From the NCBI GenBank assembly GCA_965204565.1, contig CBDBEU010000005.1:186001-250000 (forward strand): a stretch of 64,000 nucleotides of DNA. The letters are read 5' to 3'. Below, piece after piece: positions 27,072 through 35,969 of the stretch. The position numbers were made by a program, and so were the translations under genes. The notes under the pieces were generated by a model, which was not told the DNA's origin, made no database searches, and saw only the letters and a list, made by a program, of their open reading frames with translations. The number at the start of each line of letters is the position of its first letter. Within the stretch, counting starts at the first letter, position 1. Source of the DNA: CBDBEU01 sp965204565 (lineage in GTDB: Bacteria; Pseudomonadota; Alphaproteobacteria; Rhizobiales; TMED25).

Positions 27072-28256
27072 ATGGCCGGTCCAGGACGACACTTCCTGCA
27101 AATTCCGGGTCCGACCAACGTGCCCGATCGCATCCTGCGCGCCATCGACCGCCCGACCATGGATCATCGCGGCGCCGAGTTCGGCGAATTCGCACTCAAG
27201 CTGCTGGCATCGCTCAAGACCGTGTTCAAATGCGCCGGGCCGGTGTTTGTCTATCCGGCCTCGGGAACCGGTGCCTGGGAAGCGGCATTGGTCAACACAA
27301 TGGGTCCCGGCGACAAGGTGCTGATGTATGAAACCGGCCATTTCGCCTCACTGTGGAAGGCGCTTGCCGAAAAACTCGGTCTTGTGCCGGAATTCATTGA
27401 AGGAGACTGGCGCTCGGGCATCGATCCGCAGAAAATCGCCGACCGCCTGACCGGCGACAAGGCCCATGAGACCAAGGCCGTGTGTGTGGTTCAGGGCGAG
27501 ACCTCAACCGGCTGCACCTCATCGATTCCGGATGTGAGCGCGGCCATGCGCGCCGCCGGCCATCCGGCATTGCTGATGGTCGATGTGGTCTCCTCACTCG
27601 CCACCACCGATTTCCGCCATGACCAATGGAGCGTCGATGTCGCGATTGGCGGCTCGCAAAAGGGACTGATGCTGCCTCCCGGCCTTTCCTTCAACGCTGT
27701 CAGCGAAAAAGCTCTTGAGGCCGCAAAGACGGCAAGCCTGCCAAAGGCGTTCTTTTCATGGGCCGATATGGCAAAGCTGAACGAGAGCGGCTTTTTTCCC
27801 TATACGCCCGCGATCAACATGTTCTACGGCCTCGCCGAAGCAATTGAGATGCTGCACGAAGAAGGCCTCGACAATGTCTTTGCCCGTCATCAACGCCATG
27901 GCGAGGCGGCAAGGCGCGCCGTTGCCGCTTGGAACCTTGAAACCGTTTGCCAAGAGCCCGCACATTACTCCACCTCTCTGACCGCGGTGATGATGCCGGA
28001 AGGCCATTCGGCCGACGCCTTTCGCCGCGCAGTCGTTGAGACCTACAACATGTCGCTTGGCAATGGATTGTCGAAGCTTGCCGACCGGGTATTCCGCATC
28101 GGCCATCTTGGCGACTTCAATGATCTGATGCTGGCCGGCACGCTTTCCGGTGTTGAGATGGGCCTTGAGATCGCTGGCGTGCCGCACAAGCGCGGCGGGG
28201 TCCAGGCCGCACTCGATTATCTGTCGGCAGGCTCACAATCGGTCCCGGTCTCCTGA
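27072..28256 (+). CDS. Serine-glyoxylate aminotransferase-type class V aminotransferase
   Basis: A 394-residue PLP enzyme of the alanine/serine-glyoxylate family. The start MAGPGRHFLQIPGPTNVPDRIL is characteristic, followed by MDHRGAEFGEF, the cofactor region FVYPASGTGAWEAAL, MVDVVSSLATTDF and the Schiff-base lysine in IGGSQKGLMLPPGLSF. SgaA-type enzymes convert serine plus glyoxylate to hydroxypyruvate plus glycine, while related enzymes use aspartate or alanine. With the CitE-like lyase in the same window, a role in glyoxylate handling is plausible. Subtype is not certain. Confidence 0.85.
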   Translation: MAGPGRHFLQIPGPTNVPDRILRAIDRPTMDHRGAEFGEFALKLLASLKTVFKCAGPVFVYPASGTGAWEAALVNTMGPGDKVLMYETGHFASLWKALAEKLGLVPEFIEGDWRSGIDPQKIADRLTGDKAHETKAVCVVQGETSTGCTSSIPDVSAAMRAAGHPALLMVDVVSSLATTDFRHDQWSVDVAIGGSQKGLMLPPGLSFNAVSEKALEAAKTASLPKAFFSWADMAKLNESGFFPYTPAINMFYGLAEAIEMLHEEGLDNVFARHQRHGEAARRAVAAWNLETVCQEPAHYSTSLTAVMMPEGHSADAFRRAVVETYNMSLGNGLSKLADRVFRIGHLGDFNDLMLAGTLSGVEMGLEIAGVPHKRGGVQAALDYLSAGSQSVPVS

Positions 28257-28257
28257 G

Positions 28258-28285
28258 ACCGGCGAGAAAACCAATTCTCGCCGGT
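28258..28285. terminator. Perfect hairpin between convergent genes
   Basis: An 11-bp perfect stem, ACCGGCGAGAA with TTCTCGCCGGT, and a 6-nt AACCAA loop, placed 2 bp after the aminotransferase stop and facing the oxidoreductase that ends at 28334. There is no T-run on either side, so it may end transcripts weakly or protect 3' ends rather than act as a classical intrinsic terminator. Confidence 0.6.
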
Positions 28286-28333
28286 ACGATCACGGGCGCT
28301 GTTTAGGCAGAAGATTAAACGCCAGCGCAAATC

Positions 28334-29467
28334 CTATCCGTCGAGTTCGGCCATCAGTTTGGCCGGATCGATCGGCAGATCGACTTCCTGGCGGCGTTTG
28401 GCCGACAGGTCCATCGCCATGGTCAACATCAAGTTGCGGTGACCTTCCGCTGCCGTGGCGTGCGGCGTGCGCTTGCCTGAATAGATGCGGTTGTACCAGG
28501 AATTGGTTTCCTCTCTCATCGGTCCCCACAACTCGCCACCATAGATATCTCCCGGCGGGAAGCTGGTGAGGAAATCGACATTGCGCTCAGCCTCGATCAC
28601 CAGATCCGCGGGTCTGTAGGCCGGGCCCTGATTGAACTCGGTCGCCAGGATCACATCGCGATGGGTGTCCTCGATATCGATCACGCCTTGCGTTCCGACC
28701 ATGCCGATTTCAAGCCCATACACCGCCCCCGGCCAGACCTTTGGCAGCGCCCAGCAGATGTTCATTGAAAAGACGGTACCATCTTCCATGGTGAATAGGC
28801 CGAAGGTTGCATCCTTGGTGCCGATATCAGTGAGAATCTTTTCCGTCGAACGCGCGAAAATCGACACCGGCTTGGCCTGCTCGCCCAAAATCCACATCGC
28901 CATATCGAGGCTGTGGGTGCCAGAGACCACCATCGGCGTGAGGTGCCGACGGTCCTGGGTGAGCCGGGTCTCGCCGGTCGGCGCCAGGCGGTTCATGAAC
29001 GCACGCACCACCACCGCCGTCGCCTCGCCGATCTGGCCATTGTTGACCCGCTCCTTGACCGCCAGGAACCGCCGCCGGAAGCGCTGGGTGTAGCCGACCA
29101 CCGCATCGACACCGGCCTCCTCGATCGCGGCAAGCACTTCCGCCGACTGGCGCGCATCCGTGGCCAGCGGCTTTTCGATCATCAGCTTGTGCCCGCGCGC
29201 CACCGCCGCCAATGTCGGCTCCACATGTGCCCAGGTCGAGGTTGCGATAATCACCGCATCGACTTCCGGACGCGCAATCAACTCGTGGAAATCATTAGTG
29301 AAGAAATCGGCCTCGATATCGTCCTTGAGTTTCTTGCCGACCTCTTCGTTCATGTCCGACAGGCCGATCCAGCCAATGCCCGGAAAATCCTTGGCCAGTG
29401 TCGCGCGCATGCGCCCGACAACACCGCAGCCAACCACCGCAAGACCGAGCTGTTTCAGATCTACCAT
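28334..29467 (-). CDS. Gfo/Idh/MocA-family NAD(P)-dependent oxidoreductase
   Basis: A 377-residue sugar- or inositol-dehydrogenase-type enzyme. The N-terminal Rossmann domain shows LGLAVVGCGVVGRMRA and VIIATSTWAHVEPTLAAVARG, followed by the conserved IEKPLA with the catalytic lysine. The C-terminal alpha/beta domain has GTHSLDMAMWILGE, where the histidine and aspartate contribute to the active site. The family covers many polyol and amino-sugar substrates, and no transporter or pathway neighbour narrows it down. It lies just beside the IS5 relic. Confidence 0.85.
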   Translation of the reverse strand: MVDLKQLGLAVVGCGVVGRMRATLAKDFPGIGWIGLSDMNEEVGKKLKDDIEADFFTNDFHELIARPEVDAVIIATSTWAHVEPTLAAVARGHKLMIEKPLATDARQSAEVLAAIEEAGVDAVVGYTQRFRRRFLAVKERVNNGQIGEATAVVVRAFMNRLAPTGETRLTQDRRHLTPMVVSGTHSLDMAMWILGEQAKPVSIFARSTEKILTDIGTKDATFGLFTMEDGTVFSMNICWALPKVWPGAVYGLEIGMVGTQGVIDIEDTHRDVILATEFNQGPAYRPADLVIEAERNVDFLTSFPPGDIYGGELWGPMREETNSWYNRIYSGKRTPHATAAEGHRNLMLTMAMDLSAKRRQEVDLPIDPAKLMAELDG

Positions 29468-29501
29468 CTATCTTCTCCCGTTCTTCTAGGACCTGGACTC
29501 A

Positions 29502-30269
29502 TTATAGCCACCAGATGGCGGCTGCGACGCGCGCGATAACTGCCATGACGTTTTCAATGTTGCGCTCGAAGCGAGTTGCGATGCGCCGCCGGTCTTTGAG
29601 GCGGCAGAACATGCGTTCGATGATATCTCGCTCCCTTTGGATGGCCCGATCGTCGTGATATCGGATCTTGCGGTTCTTTCGCGGCGGGATGACGGGCCCA
29701 GTCCCGCGCCCTTCAAGCCGTTCGCGCAGTTCCCGGCCGTCACGGCCTTTGCCGGCGACACGTTCGGCGGATGGCGGCATGGCCTCGATGCGGCGCTGTG
29801 CGACCTTGCAATCATGCACGTTTCCGGGCGTCGGGAGCAGGACGCAATTGACAAAACACGGGGCGGCCCTTGTGGTCGCGGACGGCGTGGAGCCCGGTGT
29901 TGCGTCCGCCTTTGGTGCGACCGATACCATGGGCCAAGGCCCCCTTTTTCCGCCGCCGGCGCAGCGATGAGCCTTGATGCAGGATCTGTCGATGAACAGC
30001 CGGTCAGGCGTATCCTCAGCACCTGCCGGAGCGCTGAAGATACCTTCCCGTATACCGCGATCGGCCCGGCGGACGAAGCGGTTGCAGAGCGTCTTGTTCG
30101 GCCCGTGGATATCGGCGCAGTCGGCCTGGCGACCGCCACAGCGCAGCGCATGGACGATCCCGCTCGGCACACGACGATCATCAACGCGCTTCCTGCTGCG
30201 CACATCGGTCGGCAGAAGCGGCGCGATCCGAGCCCACTGAGAATCGGAAAACCAGAAGAAATCATACAT
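29502..30269 (-). mobile_element. IS5-family insertion sequence relic (transposase frameshifted)
   Basis: Transposase of the IS5 family, IS427-like layout. The first part (FWFSDSQWARIAPLLP, RVDDRRVPSGIVHALR, DRLFIDRSCIKAHR with a catalytic Asp) is in one frame. At about 29940 a run of five A and five G separates it from the next conserved block (KKGALAHGIGRTKGGRNTGLHA), which needs a -1 shift; many IS427-type elements use programmed -1 shifting. That frame stops after VFCQLRP and the rest (GNVHDCKVAQRRIEA, RDIIERMFCRLKDRRRIATRF with the catalytic Glu) is back in the first frame, so at least one extra mutation is present. Several tryptophans expected in the family are arginine. Exact ends and target duplication could not be fixed. 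Confidence 0.75.
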
Positions 30270-30392
30270 CCCGTTACCTCCTCATCGGAGGCAATGAACC
30301 ATCCTCAGATCAAATCGGGAAGACGGTTATTGGGGCCAGACCCTAGTTCGCGGAATACGCACCCGATTGGCGCGCATCCTGGTGAATACCAT

Positions 30393-32625
30393 CTAGTTTC
30401 TGGCGTTGAGCGCCGCCCACACTTTCTCCGGGGTTGCCGGCAGGTCGCTATGGGTGACGCCGGCTCGCGCGCCAGCACATCGACAATGGCGTTGGTCACC
30501 GCCGGCAGCGCGCCGGTGCAACCGGCCTCGCCGCACCCCTTGGCGCCAAGCGGATTGGTGGTTACCGGCACCGGATGAGAGGCAAATTCGATATCGGGAA
30601 AGTCAACCGCGCGCGGCATCGCATAATCCATGTAGGAGCCGGTCAGAAGCTGTCCGTTTTCATCATAGACCACGTCCTCCATCAGCACCTGGCCGACGCC
30701 CTGCTCCACACCGCCATGAACCTGGCCTTCGACCAGCAGTGTATTGATCAGATTTCCGAAATCATCGACCACCAGATATTTGACCAGCTTGACGACACCG
30801 GTTTCAGGGTCGATCTCCACCTCGGCCACATAGGCGGCATTGGGAAACGAAGACGGCGGCGTGTCATCGGCGGTCTCGGCATCGAGCGATTGCGGCAGAT
30901 CTTCCGGGATGGCGTCCGCGGCGGCCAGTTCGCGCACTTTTCTGGCAAGATCGAGAATGCCATCTGGTGATCGGTGCCGGCGATGCGAAACTGTCCATGC
31001 TCGAATTCGATATCCACCGCCGCCTCCAGAACATGGGTCAACAGTTGACGGCCATTCTCGATCACTAGGTCCGAGGCTTTGAGCAACAGCGCGCCGGCAG
31101 CAATCATGGTGCGCGAGCCGCCCGTACCCGAGCCGGCGATCAGCTCGTTCACATCGCCCTGCAACAGCGTCAACCGGTCGATCGGAATATGCAGCCGGCT
31201 CGCGACCACTTGGGCGAACCGTGTCAGATGCCCCTGGCCATAATCGAGCGAGCCCGAGACCATGGTCACCGAACCGTCATCCTCAAACCGCAAGCCGTCC
31301 ATTTCCCGCGCCGAAGGCCCGGTGACTTCCAGATAGCAAGAGATGCCGCGCCCGCGCAGAAGTCCATTGCCGGCCGATTGCGCGCGCCTTGCCTCAAAAC
31401 CATCCCAGTCAGACGCCTTGATCGCCATATCCAGCACGGTCTCGAACGCGCCGCTGTCATAGGTCAGCCCGGAGGCAGCCTTGTAGGGCATTTGTTCAGG
31501 CCGGATGAGGTTGCGCTGGCGCAATTCGACCGCATCGATCCCCATTTCGCGCGCCGCAAGATCCATGGCCCGTTCCATGTAATAGACCGCCTCGGGCCTG
31601 CCAGCGCCGCGATAGGTGCCGGAATTGGCATGGCAGGTAACCTCGCCGGCAAGCAGCTTACCCTTATCGTCAAACGCCAATGCCGCTTCTGCCCAGGCAT
31701 CGCGGCCATGGGTGTCAGACAGGAACGAATCGCTGCGCGCATCACACCAGCGCACCTTGCGCCCGGTGACCCGTGTCGCCGCCAGTGCAGCGATATACTC
31801 CGGATAGGGCGCTTGATTTCATGCCGAAGGAACCACCGACATTGGGTGTCTTCATATGCACGTTTTCGCGCGGCACATTGAGAATGCGGTTGGCCAGAAT
31901 GTTGGTGAATCCGAAAACTCCCTGGCTCGGCGATTGCAGTGTGAAATGGCCGTTTGCCGCGTCATATTCGGCAACGCAGGCCCGCGGCTTCATCGCCGAG
32001 ACCACAAGGCTTGAATTGCGGATCTTGAGCCGGGTCACATGGTGGGCTTGGGCAAAGATTTCGCTGACGGCAGACGCGTCGCCAAACTCCCAGTCAATCG
32101 CCATATTACCGGGCGCATTGTCATGCAGCTGTGGCGCTCCTTCACCGACCGCCGCGCGCGCGGGTCGGTAACAGCGGCAAGCTGATCGACCTTAATCCAC
32201 AATAGCTTCGGCCCCATCGCGCGCTTGGGCCAGCGTTTCGGCCACCACAAAGGCGGTCGGCTGGCCAAGATACCGCACTTGCCCTTTGCAAGTGGCGGAT
32301 AGGACGGCACCACCAGCGGTGTATCGCCGTGCCCCTTGAGCCGGTCGGCAACCATGCACGGCAGATCGCCAATGCCCTGGGCATCGAGATCGGTTGCCGT
32401 CAAAATCGCGATGACGTCGGGCATGGCGCGCGCTGCGACGGTGTCGAGCGCCGTGATTGCCCCATGCAGATAGGGTGAGCGCAACACATAAGCTTGGCCT
32501 GTCCCCTCGGCCTGGGCATCGTCGGTGTAGCAACCCTCGCCGCGCAACAGCACCGGGTCTTCGCCGCGTGGCACCGGCTGGCCGATAGCGAATTCCTCAA
32601 AATCGTAGCCGTGACTCTCAGACAT
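30393..32625 (-). pseudogene. CoxL-like molybdopterin hydroxylase large subunit, multiply frameshifted
   Basis: The family sequence can be followed from MSESHGYDFEEFAIGQPVPRG (ATG 32625, with AAGGGG upstream) to a natural TAG at 30393-30395, but only by changing frame about six times (near 32290, 32205, 32150, 31820, 30950 and 30465). Recognisable blocks include RGEDPVLLRGEGCYTDD, TPNVGGSFGMK, the loop TYRGAGRPEA (form II-type, not the form I AYRCSFR of true CO dehydrogenases) and PLGAKGCGEAGC near the end. It was a Mo-pterin subunit of the xanthine oxidase family. No FAD or FeS subunit genes adjoin it. It is clearly non-functional. Confidence 0.9.
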
Positions 32626-32690
32626 ACCGCCCCTTCATCCACCCGACCGATATTGAATGCAGATTCTTATAGTCGCACCGGCCAAGGCCT

Positions 32691-32722
32691 ATAAAGAGGG
32701 GCCGCAATTTGGGCGGCCCCTC
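32691..32722 (-). terminator. Intrinsic terminator after the 26-codon ORF
   Basis: A 10-bp perfect G+C-rich stem (GAGGGGCCGC / GCGGCCCCTC) with a 7-nt loop, followed on the minus strand by TTTAT. It lies 43 nt beyond the stop codon of the small ORF at 32766-32846 and would end a short transcript from there or read-through from coaA. Confidence 0.75.
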
Positions 32723-32765
32723 GTGAGAACGGTCGTCAACCGACCTGGTCAATGACCTGCGCGTG

Positions 32766-32846
32766 TCACACCCTCAACGAAGGTTGCTCCGTTGCCGATG
32801 AAAACCCGCTTAGTCGGAACTGACGTCCCAATTGCTCACTAGACAT
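32766..32846 (-). CDS. Predicted 26-residue small protein or leader peptide
   Basis: ATG at 32846, 26 codons, TGA at 32766-32768; the product begins MSSEQLGRQF and has three Arg, no Cys, no membrane segment and several Ser/Gln. I do not recognise it. It is reported because of its setting: the Shine-Dalgarno is complementary to about 15 nt of the 16S rRNA 3' tail with ideal 7-nt spacing from AGGAGG, and an intrinsic terminator follows 43 nt after the stop. It sits 232 bp downstream of the coaA stop, on the same strand. It may be an independently expressed small protein, a regulatory leader, or a ribosome-binding RNA. Its coding status is unproven. Confidence 0.5.
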   Translation of the reverse strand: MSSEQLGRQFRLSGFSSATEQPSLRV

Positions 32847-32847
32847 C

Positions 32848-32862
32848 GGATCACCTCCTTTC
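32848..32862 (-). promoter_or_regulatory. Exceptionally long Shine-Dalgarno sequence
   Basis: GAAAGGAGGTGATCC on the minus strand, the exact complement of the common bacterial 16S rRNA 3' tail GGATCACCTCCTTTC. The core AGGAGG ends 7 nt before the ATG at 32846. Ordinary genes pair over 4-7 nt; a 15-nt match is rare and sets this site apart from every other start in the window. Confidence 0.8.
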
Positions 32863-33078
32863 GTTCAGTTGCGCCAAGACCCTGACTATGCCGCTAGCCG
32901 CTCTGATCCGCAATCCATTGATCGGCAAACACACTGTCGATCCAGCCGGTGTCCGCAACGTATGACTGGCGGCGGTGATACCGATCGATTCTGCCCGGCC
33001 GTCAGCACTAGGAAATCTGATCGGCGATACATTTGCGCGCGAGCACGAAAGCCCGCAAGAAACCTCAGAAAATCACCG

Positions 33079-34044
33079 CTAGATCTTCCTCAGCGCGATC
33101 TGTTTTACCACGTGATCGACATCCTTCATCAAGATCAGATCGGCACGCTGGCGCGTCGGCAGAATGTTCTCCATCAGATTTTTAAAGTTGATGGTCTCCC
33201 AGATGCCATTCGCCACCTCTCGCGCCTCATCATCGGACAGCGCCGCATATTGGTGAAAGAATGATTCGGGCTTGGCAAAGGCGGTTTTGCGCAACGCCAG
33301 AAACCGGGCTACATACCATTGCCTGATATTGGCCTCGTCCGCATCGACATAGATCGAAAAATCGAAGAAGTCCGAAACGTAGGGAATCACCTTGCCATCA
33401 CGCGGCAGCGGCGCCGGTTGCAACACATTGAGCCCTTCAACGATCAGAATATCCGGCCGGTCGACCGAGATCGTGCGCTCGCTCACCACATCATAGATCA
33501 GATGCGAGTAGACCGGCGCTTCGACCGGCCCGCGTCCCGCCTTAACATACGACATGAACTCCCAAAGCTGGCCCAGATCATAGCTTTCCGGAAACCCCTT
33601 GCGCTCCATCAGCCCATCGGCTCTGAGCACGTCATTGGGCAGAAGAAACCCGTCGGTCGGCACCAGCGCCACTTCCGGATGATCCGGCCAGCGTGCCAGA
33701 AGCGCCTGCAGAATACGCGCGGTGGTGCTTTTGCCCACCGCCACCGAGCCGCCAATGCCGATCACATAGGGAACCTTGGCGCCATTGCCGCCAAGAAAAT
33801 GGCTGGTCGCGGCGAACAGCTGCTGGGTTACCGCGACATAAATATTGAGCAGCCGCGACAGCGGCAGATAGACCTGCTCGACCTCGCCCAATGACATCGG
33901 CTCGTTGAGACCGCGCAACCGCTCGACATCGCCTTCATTGAGCGGCAACGGCGTGTCCGCCCGCAACGCCGCCCATTCAGTCTTGGAAAAACTGCGATAG
34001 GGCGAATAGTCGGCTGTGCCGCGCTGGTCCATGTCCGCAATCAC
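33079..34044 (-). CDS. coaA: Type I pantothenate kinase
   Basis: First committed enzyme of coenzyme A synthesis, phosphorylating pantothenate. The 321 residues include SPYRSFSKTEWAALR, the P-loop GIGGSVAVGKSTTARIL, VPTDGFLLPNDVL, RKGFPESYD and IVEGLNVLQ, all typical of the prokaryotic type I kinase. The GTG at 34044 overlaps the hisE stop by 4 bp (GTGA); an ATG four codons in (34032) is an alternative. It ends a minus-strand run with the histidine genes, an order seen in many Hyphomicrobiales. Confidence 0.95.
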   Translation of the reverse strand: MIADMDQRGTADYSPYRSFSKTEWAALRADTPLPLNEGDVERLRGLNEPMSLGEVEQVYLPLSRLLNIYVAVTQQLFAATSHFLGGNGAKVPYVIGIGGSVAVGKSTTARILQALLARWPDHPEVALVPTDGFLLPNDVLRADGLMERKGFPESYDLGQLWEFMSYVKAGRGPVEAPVYSHLIYDVVSERTISVDRPDILIVEGLNVLQPAPLPRDGKVIPYVSDFFDFSIYVDADEANIRQWYVARFLALRKTAFAKPESFFHQYAALSDDEAREVANGIWETINFKNLMENILPTRQRADLILMKDVDHVVKQIALRKI

Positions 34045-34406
34045 TCAGGCACCGGCGGTTCGGACGTTTTCGCCCCGCCGCGTGCTGCCTTTTCGGCAAT
34101 GCCCGATGTGCCTTCGCGCGCCGCAAGTTCGGCCATCACCTCGCCAAATCCAACCTGGCGCGCCTCGAGCAATGCCATCAGATGATAGATCAGATCCGCC
34201 GCCTCGCGCGCGAGGTCGCCATCGGTCTCGGTCAATGCCGCGACAACCACCTCGTTTGCTTCTTCACTCAACTTGCGTGCCGCGAGCTTTGGATCGCTGA
34301 TCAGCCGTGCGCTGTAGGACTGCTCCGGATCAGCGCTGCGCCGCGCAGCAATCGTTGCCGCAAGCCGCGACAACACTTCCAGGTCCTGCGCCGTCAATGC
34401 CGTCAT
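34041..34406 (-). CDS. hisE: Phosphoribosyl-ATP diphosphatase
   Basis: A 121-residue MazG-like pyrophosphohydrolase for the second step of histidine synthesis. The motif KLSEEANEVVVAAL followed by DLAREAADLIYHLMALLE supplies the acidic Mg-binding residues. The C-terminal 25 residues are a low-complexity tail that overlaps coaA. It lies 37 bp after hisF. Confidence 0.93.
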   Translation of the reverse strand: MTALTAQDLEVLSRLAATIAARRSADPEQSYSARLISDPKLAARKLSEEANEVVVAALTETDGDLAREAADLIYHLMALLEARQVGFGEVMAELAAREGTSGIAEKAARGGAKTSEPPVPE

Positions 34407-34443
34407 TATCCAAGTGCCTGGCCGGGGTGAGTAGCAATCTCAG

Positions 34444-35229
34444 CTATTGTGGACCGTCCGCGCCCGTGCCGTCCAGCCGTACCGCCACCCCGGCATCGGC
34501 CATATGTCGCTTCGCCTCCATGATCGAATGTTCGCCGAAATGAAAGATCGAGGCGGCGAGAACCGCTTGCGCATGTCCCTCGGTGACACCGTCAATCAGA
34601 TGATCGAGCACCCCGACACCGCCAGAGGCCACCACCGGAACGCCAACCCGGTCGGCCACCGCCCGGGTAAGTTCGATGTCATAACCCGATTTCGTACCGT
34701 CCTTGTCCATCGAGGTCAGCAAGATTTCACCGGCGCCAAGCGCCACCACTTTCTCGGCAAACTCGAGCGCATCAATGCCGGTCGCCTCGCGCCCGCCATG
34801 GGTGAAGATCTCCCATCGTCCTTCACTCACCCGTTGGGCATCGATTGCAACCACGATGCATTGCGAACCGAATTTTTCCGCCGCCTGGCGCACGAAATCC
34901 GGATCTCGCACCGCCGCAGTGTTGATCGACACCTTGTCGGCGCCGGCCAGTAGGAGTTGGCGTACATCCTCGAGCGTGCGCACCCCGCCGCCGACCGTGA
35001 CCGGCATTAAGCACTGCTCCGCCGTTTTGCGCACCACGTCGAGCAATATGCCGCGCCGCTCATGGCTTGCGGTGACATCGAGAAAGCATAGCTCGTCAGC
35101 GCCCGCCGCGTCATAGGCCTGAGCTGCCTCGACCGGATCGCCAGCATCGACCAGACCGACGAAATTGACGCCCTTGACGACGCGGCCGTCCTTGACGTCG
35201 AGACAGGGAATGACCCGCGCTTTGAGCAT
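34444..35229 (-). CDS. hisF: Imidazole glycerol phosphate synthase cyclase subunit
   Basis: (Beta-alpha)8 barrel cyclase that, with HisH, makes imidazole glycerol phosphate and AICAR. Key parts are VIPCLDVKDGRVVKGVNF with catalytic Asp11, FLDVTASHERRG, VTVGGGVRTLEDV, VVAIDAQRV with the second catalytic Asp, and SMDKDGTKSGYD. The start overlaps the hisA stop by 3 bp within CATCA, so translation is coupled. Confidence 0.97.
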   Translation of the reverse strand: MLKARVIPCLDVKDGRVVKGVNFVGLVDAGDPVEAAQAYDAAGADELCFLDVTASHERRGILLDVVRKTAEQCLMPVTVGGGVRTLEDVRQLLLAGADKVSINTAAVRDPDFVRQAAEKFGSQCIVVAIDAQRVSEGRWEIFTHGGREATGIDALEFAEKVVALGAGEILLTSMDKDGTKSGYDIELTRAVADRVGVPVVASGGVGVLDHLIDGVTEGHAQAVLAASIFHFGEHSIMEAKRHMADAGVAVRLDGTGADGPQ

Positions 35230-35969
35230 CAGTTCGCCTCCCCGGTTTGCGCCATCAATTCCAGCGCCCGGCCCACATCAATGCGCCCGTCATAGAGCGC
35301 CTTGCCGGTGATGGCACCTGCCAGCGCCCTGTTGCGGGGCTCGATCAGTGCCTTGATGTCATCGATCGAGGCAAGCCCGCCCGATGCGATGACCGGTACC
35401 GAAATCTCTTCGGCCAGCGCCCGTGAAGCGGCCAGATTGAGACCGGTGAGAATACCGTCACGATCGATATCGGTGTGAATGATTGCCGCAACCCCGGCAT
35501 CGTCAAAGCGGCGCGCAAGCTCTGCCACCCGTAGCTCGGAGGCTTCCGCCCAGCCTTCAACCGCGACCATGCCGCCGCGCGCATCGATGCTGACGGCGAT
35601 GCGGCCTAGATGGGCCCGCGCGGCGGTGCGCACCAGATCGGGATCGCGCACCGCCGCGGTGCCGAGAATGACACGGGCGATGCCGAGCTCCAGCCAGCGC
35701 TCGATTGTTGCCCGGTCACGTATGCCGCCGCCGAGCTGGATCGGCAGCGAGCCCGCAGCCACAATCGCCTCGACCGCTTGCGCATTCGCCGGCTTGCTGG
35801 CAAAGGCGCCGTCAAGATCGACCACATGCAGCCATTTGAATCCGGCCTCCTGGAAGGCAAGCGCCTGCGCCGCCGGATCTGCATTGTAGACGGTCGCCTC
35901 CTCCATGCGTCCAAGCTTCAGCCGCACGCACTGGCCATCTTTCAGATCGATTGCCGGATAGAGGATCAT
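35229..35969 (-). CDS. hisA: Phosphoribosyl-formimino-AICAR ribotide isomerase
   Basis: A 246-residue barrel isomerase opening ProFAR in histidine synthesis. The duplicated half-barrel pattern is visible: YPAIDLKDGQCVRLK with catalytic Asp8, HVVDLDGAF, QLGGGIRDRATIE, then VSIDARGG, HTDIDRDGILTG and VIASGGLASIDDI. It abuts hisH (1 bp) and overlaps hisF, in the hisH-hisA-hisF-hisE block. Confidence 0.97.
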   Translation of the reverse strand: MILYPAIDLKDGQCVRLKLGRMEEATVYNADPAAQALAFQEAGFKWLHVVDLDGAFASKPANAQAVEAIVAAGSLPIQLGGGIRDRATIERWLELGIARVILGTAAVRDPDLVRTAARAHLGRIAVSIDARGGMVAVEGWAEASELRVAELARRFDDAGVAAIIHTDIDRDGILTGLNLAASRALAEEISVPVIASGGLASIDDIKALIEPRNRALAGAITGKALYDGRIDVGRALELMAQTGEAN

